Shown here piece after piece: positions 58,901 through 64,000 of a stretch of 64,000 nucleotides of DNA (its first letter is position 1; the number at the start of each line of letters is the position of its first letter). The notes under the pieces are model-generated. The model was given only the letters and a program-made list of their open reading frames with translations, was not told where the DNA came from and ran no database searches. This DNA comes from Antedon mediterranea (Eukaryota; Echinodermata; Crinoidea; Comatulida; Antedonidae). The stretch is taken from positions 9,463,001-9,527,000 of the forward strand of contig NC_092680.1 of the NCBI RefSeq assembly GCF_964355755.1. Direction: 5' to 3'. The position numbers and the translations under genes are program-made.

Positions 58901-61900
58901 TAAAGAAGAAAACTTTTTCCACAAATCATAGACCAGTTGTTCCAATGATGTCAACTGTAACTAACCGTTATGTTACTCTACAAGAGGCTAATGATCCTGC
59001 TTACTGGTGGAGTAATATTCGCCAGAAAGTGTGTTTCAGAGATGCAGTAGATGCCATACTAAGGGACGGTTACATTAACTTTTTAGAGATAGGAGCTCAT
59101 CCAGCGCTGTCACCAGCAATTAAAGAAATTGTAGCATCGAAGTCAAGCAAATCAACCGTTCACTTTATCACTCACTCTCGTAAACGACCACGTGATATTA
59201 ATAACTCTTCCAATGATAATCTCAACTTTAATATATCATTAGCACAGATGTTTATACGGGCCTATCCGGTTGATATGACACCAAGTTTTCTAGGATCTGA
59301 GTGTGAGGTAGAATCCTTACCATTATATCCATGGCAACGTACAGAGTGTTCAGCAGCAACTTCCTCAAGGAACGTTATCATGCGGTATCCAAATTCTTTC
59401 CATCCCCTTTTAGGAAAGCCAGACACATCAGCTAACTTTTCCTCAAACAAAGGTTTTCAGGTTTGGAAAGGAACTATTGGAACCCACGAGGAACCATGGA
59501 TTGCCGACCACGTGGTTCAAGGTAGTGTAGTGTTTCCCGCTGCTGGGTTTATAGAAACAGCAATAGCAGCGCATCAGAAACTGTTTTTTAATTCACCTCA
59601 CGTAATTATAAAAGATATGAGTTTCGACCGTTTTATGTTTGTTTCTGATGAAGACACAACCGTTGAAACAACAACCGAATTGGAAACTGAAGACACCGCT
59701 TCATTCAGATTTTGCTCACTCAATACAAGAGAAAATAAATGGACAACACATACAACTATGGAATTAATAAAAAATGAAACACACGTTTGTTCTATCAATG
59801 ATACATGTCTAACTAATTTGACGTACCTTCCTGTAAGCGACATAAAAAATAGATGTCCCGAAGAACTCGATCAAACTGGTTTTTATGCCTTCAAACAGCA
59901 AATTGGTTTCAATCTTGGTGAAAGTTTCCTGTGTATCGAAATGGTAAACCACAACAAACTGGCTGACGAAGCACTTTTTTATATCAGAGCACCTGATACT
60001 GTTGCTGCACAGTCCAGTCGATTCTACATCCATCCCGCTTTGCTAGATGGTATCTTGCAAGCTATGGCAGGCCTTGAACGTCTTAAAAATACAGTTCAAA
60101 ATCCCACATCAAAGCCCGATGGTCGTGTTCCCAGATCTATTGAAAGAATGTACCTTAAAAAAGACGTATTATTTCCGGAAAGTGTATATCTTCATTTAAA
60201 ATTAATGAGCGATGATGAAGCAGGCATTTATGGCGAAGTTTCTATTGCTAATGCAGAAACTTTTGAGATCATTGGTCAATTTTCAAAAATCCGTTTTGGA
60301 TCGGTTGCTGGTCGTAGTGAAGACAACATCATTAAAATATGGAATAAGGAATGGGTGCCTATCGACATGGGCATGAAATCATTTGATCCAACAGGTTATA
60401 CCTTGATAACAGGAAATGACGAAGAGTTGTCGTTAAATCTCCAGAACCACTTGAATTCGGTTGGACTTCAGTCTGGTATTTACAATGGAGGTGATTTTCA
60501 AGAAGAGCAATTAACTATGGGTGGTAATGAACCATTGTTAAATATTATAATCATGGTTAAACCAAGTGACCAAAAAAACCACGACCAACTTCCTAAGACA
60601 ACCTTTTTGGAACTGCAATCTAGTATTGCAGAAATGTGTATCAATCTATACAAAGCTTTATAAACCCAGAAAGACATAGATCCGAAAATATGGCTGATTA
60701 CACGAGATGGGTTTTATGTCAGATACGATGACGTAGTTGATCCATGCCAGGCTTCAGCTTATGGTTTCGGTATTTGTGCGGCACACGAAAATCTAGACTT
60801 TAAGCTCTCCATTTTGGATATTCCATCAGAAATCAGCAATATTACAACGGCGGATTGGTTATTGAAATACATCTGGGGCAGTAACAATGATAAGATAATT
60901 ATAGCATTACGTATGAATGATTCGTCACCTGAACAAACAACAGATTTCAAGGTGTATGTGTATCAGTTGTGTATACGTGATAGTTATTACTTTCCTTGTA
61001 ATCATTCGTCATCTAATTGGAAATTTAACATTCTTCAAAGTTTTGAAACTGGGAGACTGTTGCTGACAAAGTTCCTTTATAACAAAGAAGAAACTAACTC
61101 TGTCAAATTGGTAACAGTAAACATTGAATCCTTCCAACTGGTTTCATCAGAAACTCAAGGTTCTTCTCAAGAGGTAAAGCCGATTGTAATGTTTTGTGGA
61201 AATTCAGAAAAGTCCTCTTTTAGTGATTGGTGTTTGTTCTTCAAACGAAATGAAGTCTACAATACAGTGCAACAAAAATGAACTGTTAGAGCTAGAGACA
61301 AACCTTACACCTTCACAAGTAATTGGTATTGTCTCGTCATACACCGTTCCGTTTCTTACTGTTCGTGATCTGAAACCAGATGATGCGACGATTGTTTGCT
61401 TAGATTCTAATGAGGATAAACAGTGCTTATCTGTTGCACACATGGCTGAAAAGATGGGTCACAATGTTTTGATTGTAATTAAACACTTTCCCGAGGACTA
61501 TAGTTTGGTTTCAGATGCCTTTCCAAGATTCATTGAAAGTAAAGATGTAATGTCTGTCTTAAATGGACACAGTGTTGGCTGTGTGATAGGATATAAACAA
61601 TGCATACGCGAATTATTAAAGGTTAATGAAGGATTAAAAGATAGATTGACAATCTTTGCTAAAGTTGAAATACTGAAGTCTAAGGAAGACATTCCAGTTA
61701 CTGATAACCTTGGTCTTCCTAGAAATGTAAGGGTTGTGGTCAACAGATACACATTACCATTGCTTTGTCAGTTTCACAAGATGAAGCCTACTTTCAACTC
61801 GTTATTGAATCTCTTTAAGGAACCCTTAAGAAAGAATTATATAAAGAGTCCACATATCAAGCTACTTAAAGAAGTAAACACCCAAAATTAGTATGTATTT

Positions 61901-63907
61901 GATGATGTTATATTCTCAGTAGAAAAAAATGAATCCGTTAATGTAAACTACGACTTTTCAGGGAAAGAGACTAGATTAAGCATGCGCAATTCTTATATTG
62001 TAACTGGTGGTACAACTGGATTTGGACTTCGTCTTGTAGAATGGTTGGTAGATAATGGAGCTGGATACGTTGCTATCTTAAGTCGATCTGTGCCAGGTTT
62101 AGAAACTGAAGAAAGATTAAGAAGTCTTACTGATCGAGGAATCCAAATAGTACATATTAAGACAGACATTACGAACAGATCAGATATAGAAAACGCATTT
62201 TCTACTGTTTTAAAAGATCTGTCTAAACCTTTAACAGGAATATTCCACTGTGCTGCACAGTATGATGATAGTCTAATTGAGAGCATCACACCTGATAGCT
62301 GGAAGAGAATAATGTCAACCAAATCATGGGGTGCTCTTCTACTGCATCAAACGACAATTAAGTTTAATGTTCAACTGGAATACTTTGTAATGATTTCTTC
62401 TGTAGTTCAGATGGTAGGAAACGCAGGTCAGGCAAGTTATTGTGCTGCTAATACATACCTTTCTTCTCTTGGTCAGTATCGTAGAAACCAAGGCTTACCT
62501 GCAACTGTCGTATGTCCAGGTGTGATTAGAGACACTGGATTTGCAGCAAGAATATCGGGTATTATTGAGTTTTGGGAAAGAAGAGGAATAGGAAGTGTGA
62601 CATCACAGCAGGTGTTAAATTCACTTGATGTAATGCTTAGTAGAAATACCACTGACATTGGTGTAACTGGAAATCTTCGAATTAATGATGTTATTATGGA
62701 ATACCGAGGCATTCTTAAACGCCACGACTATGAAGAAAGTTCAATTATGCTAGGATTTTCTTCTACAAGATCAGTGGGTCAAAATGAGAACGCAGGTGAC
62801 ATAATTAATTTAGAACCAGATGAAGCTAAACATTATATTTTCCAGCAACTTTGCAGTTTCATCTCCAAACGTATTGGCTTAACTAGTGATATTTCTCCAA
62901 ACTCCTCACCATCTTCACTCGGAGTAGATTCATTGACTGCAACTGAATTGAGCGGAGACATTCAAAGAACATTTCATGTTCCATTTCCATCTATGGAATT
63001 GATTAATGCAAACGCGACAATGCACAGTTTGTCCATTTCAATATACAGAAAAATATTAGACAAGAATGAAGTGAGAGGTGAACCAAACAGTGAAGAAGAA
63101 AGTGAGGAAGACATGACTTGGAAGGCTTGGTATATAATGGATGGTATGACTATGTCTCCTAATATCCAGCTAATTTGTTTTCCACCAAATGGAGGAGGTC
63201 CTTCTGCATATGCATGGTGGCAGGAAAAACTGAGTAAAAATAATGTGCAGTTAATCATGGCACAATTACCCGGATGGGAAGGACGTCATAATGAGAAACC
63301 TCTTCAAAACCTTGAAGAAATTGTGAGCAAATTAACGGAGAACCTAGCACCACGACTTTTGCCAGGCAGGTTTATATTGTTTGGTAATAGTATTGGTGGA
63401 CTCATTGCATTTGAGGTGGCTTACCTTCTAAAAACTATGGGTTTACAGCCGGCTCATATGATCATTAGTTCTTGGTATGCACCCACGCTTGACTATCCTA
63501 ATACAATAGAGCTTTTAAAAGGCCCAGTTATATTAAGGAAAATTGAACAAAATATCAACAACAACATCCCAGTAATCAACAACAAATCTGAGACGCTTTC
63601 TTTTGTTGATGAGGACGTGTTGGGAAATCCTGAATTGATGAGACGACTTATCCCTTGCTTCAATGCTGGCTTTAAAATTTGCCAAAAGTACAATTACACA
63701 CAAAGTACAAAACTTCAATGCGGCATGACTGTGTTTGGTGCCAAGTCGGATCGGTGCATTCCTCCCAACTCATTAGATGCATGGTGTCATGAAATTGATG
63801 CAAATCAGCATTTCAAAAAAATAATGGTGCCCGGAGGTCACATGCACGTAACAAAGAAAGCTTTTTTCCGAGATATTCAAAAAGTTCTTAAAGCTACATT
63901 CCAGTAA
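52951..63907 (+). CDS. Animal type I polyketide synthase, KS-AT-DH-KR-ACP-TE (disrupted in middle)
   Basis: Exons 52951-53239, 56343-57799, 57893-57989 and 58445-63907 splice in phase with GT-AG borders. KS: AIVGIGCRYG start, active Cys188 (DTACSSS), His323 (EAHGTGT), His364 (NVGHAEG). AT: GMGTQWWGM, Ser646 (GHSVGE), AFHSRH. DH: His970 (HVVQGSVVFP), Asp1149 (LLDGILQ). A degenerate KR/ER-like middle follows. KR: TGGTTGFG nucleotide loop, MISSVVQ, YCAANTYL. ACP: GVDSLTA phosphopantetheine site. C-terminal thioesterase: PGWEGRH, GNSIGG nucleophile, AKSDR and GGHMH. The enzyme would condense malonyl units and release the polyketide itself. Such enzymes make pigments and toxin-like or defence compounds in echinoderms; the product here is unknown. 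The last exon is not open throughout: TAA at 60661-60663, a frameshift within 61190-61281 and TAG at 61889-61891. So this is either a recent pseudogene or a gene with undetected introns in the middle. The 3' UTR runs past the window. Confidence 0.85.
54116..54205. repeat. Palindromic hairpin inside the foldback element
   Basis: Repeated CCATGGTTTGACC and GGTTTGACCATGG words in both orientations, ending in a perfect GGTATAAAAATATTTTTATACC-type palindrome centred near 54179. One related CCATGGTTTAACCATG occurs at 55125. Confidence 0.7.
54270..55042. repeat. Nested inverted-repeat element inside the foldback transposon
   Basis: The left arm (TTGAGCCGCCGACAAGTTGA then TTTCTATGAAACG, 54271-54325) and right arm (CGTTTCATAGAAA then CTCAACTTGTCGGCGG, 54997-55042) are inverted copies. 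The 670 bp between are AT-rich, with no ORF. It looks like a second, separate element inserted into the loop of the first. Confidence 0.6.
60661..61891 (+). pseudogene. Disrupted ER/KR-linker segment of the PKS
   Basis: The coding frame runs into TAA at 60661-60663 but stays open in the same frame beyond it to 61281 (IWLITRDGFYVRYDD, ASAYGFGICAAHEN). The frame then changes between 61190 and 61281 (NELLELETNLTPSQVIGIVSS) and meets TAG at 61889-61891. After that the same frame is open through KR, ACP and TE. The segment corresponds to the structural KR half and an ER-like region, but I see no intact ER nucleotide-binding motif. A TACGACTTTTCAG acceptor-like site at 61953-61965 is in a phase that could be joined to a weak donor at about 60637 (ATGT/GTATCA), which would skip all three lesions. 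This is hypothetical. Confidence 0.75.
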
Positions 63908-64000
63908 CCAACAACACACCTACAAGGCCTTCCTTGTTGATGCTGTTGTGACTTTTATTTGATTAAGGTCTAAAGTCACTTCTGGTCTTAGAATAATATT
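63908..64000 (+). other. Start of the PKS 3' UTR
   Basis: Follows the TAA that ends the thioesterase domain. No AATAAA is seen before the window ends. Confidence 0.6.

Overview
This is AT-rich, intron-containing animal DNA. Genes are sparse and spliced with GT-AG introns, and the space between them is crowded with SINE, LINE, LTR, DIRS and foldback elements. Several features point to a deuterostome, most likely an echinoderm: a Gmr1-type LTR element with integrase upstream of reverse transcriptase, an animal type I polyketide synthase (PKS) of the kind known from echinoderms, DIRS elements, and the very frequent TAGGCCTAG words. The class or species cannot be fixed from this window.

Layout. 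0.4-4.4 kb (+): the last six exons and the 3' UTR of the Integrator subunit INTS3, with a tRNA-derived SINE in one intron. 5.5-9.0 kb (-): a complete two-exon MRPS16 (mitochondrial ribosomal protein bS16m); its 3.1 kb intron holds LINE debris and a dispersed repeat. 9.2-12.0 kb: repeats. 12.4-13.1 kb (+): a complete two-exon C18orf32/UPF0729 homologue. 15.8-16.5 kb (-): the last two exons of a C-type lectin-like gene. 16.7-29.9 kb: gene-poor, with three LINE remnants and several old diverged duplications.

30-45 kb is a nested transposon cluster. A Gmr1-like LTR element (29961-35086) has a perfect 5-bp target duplication and LTRs that differ by one base. Next comes one copy of a palindrome-rich unit of about 510 bp. 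Then a Mag-like Ty3/gypsy element (35603-39677) follows, whose central 2.3 kb is inverted between 7-bp inverted repeats. Last is a second copy of the palindromic unit, split by a DIRS element (39736-44703) with ITRs and an internal complementary region. All coding regions of these elements carry stops or frameshifts.

46.5-47.6 kb (-) holds two frameshifted exons of a Patched-domain (sterol-sensing) protein. 50.4-51.0 kb is a LINE RT fragment. 52.9-63.9 kb (+) is a type I PKS gene with KS-AT-DH-(degenerate KR/ER)-KR-ACP-TE. Every catalytic motif I looked for is present, but two in-frame stops and one frameshift all lie in a 1.2 kb stretch of the degenerate middle. Its first intron carries a foldback transposon with 10-bp target duplications and roughly 330-bp terminal inverted repeats, itself containing a second inverted-repeat element.

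The host genes are functionally unrelated neighbours: snRNA 3' processing, mitochondrial translation, a small membrane protein, a lectin and a polyketide enzyme. The most unusual material is the PKS gene and the nested retroelement cluster.
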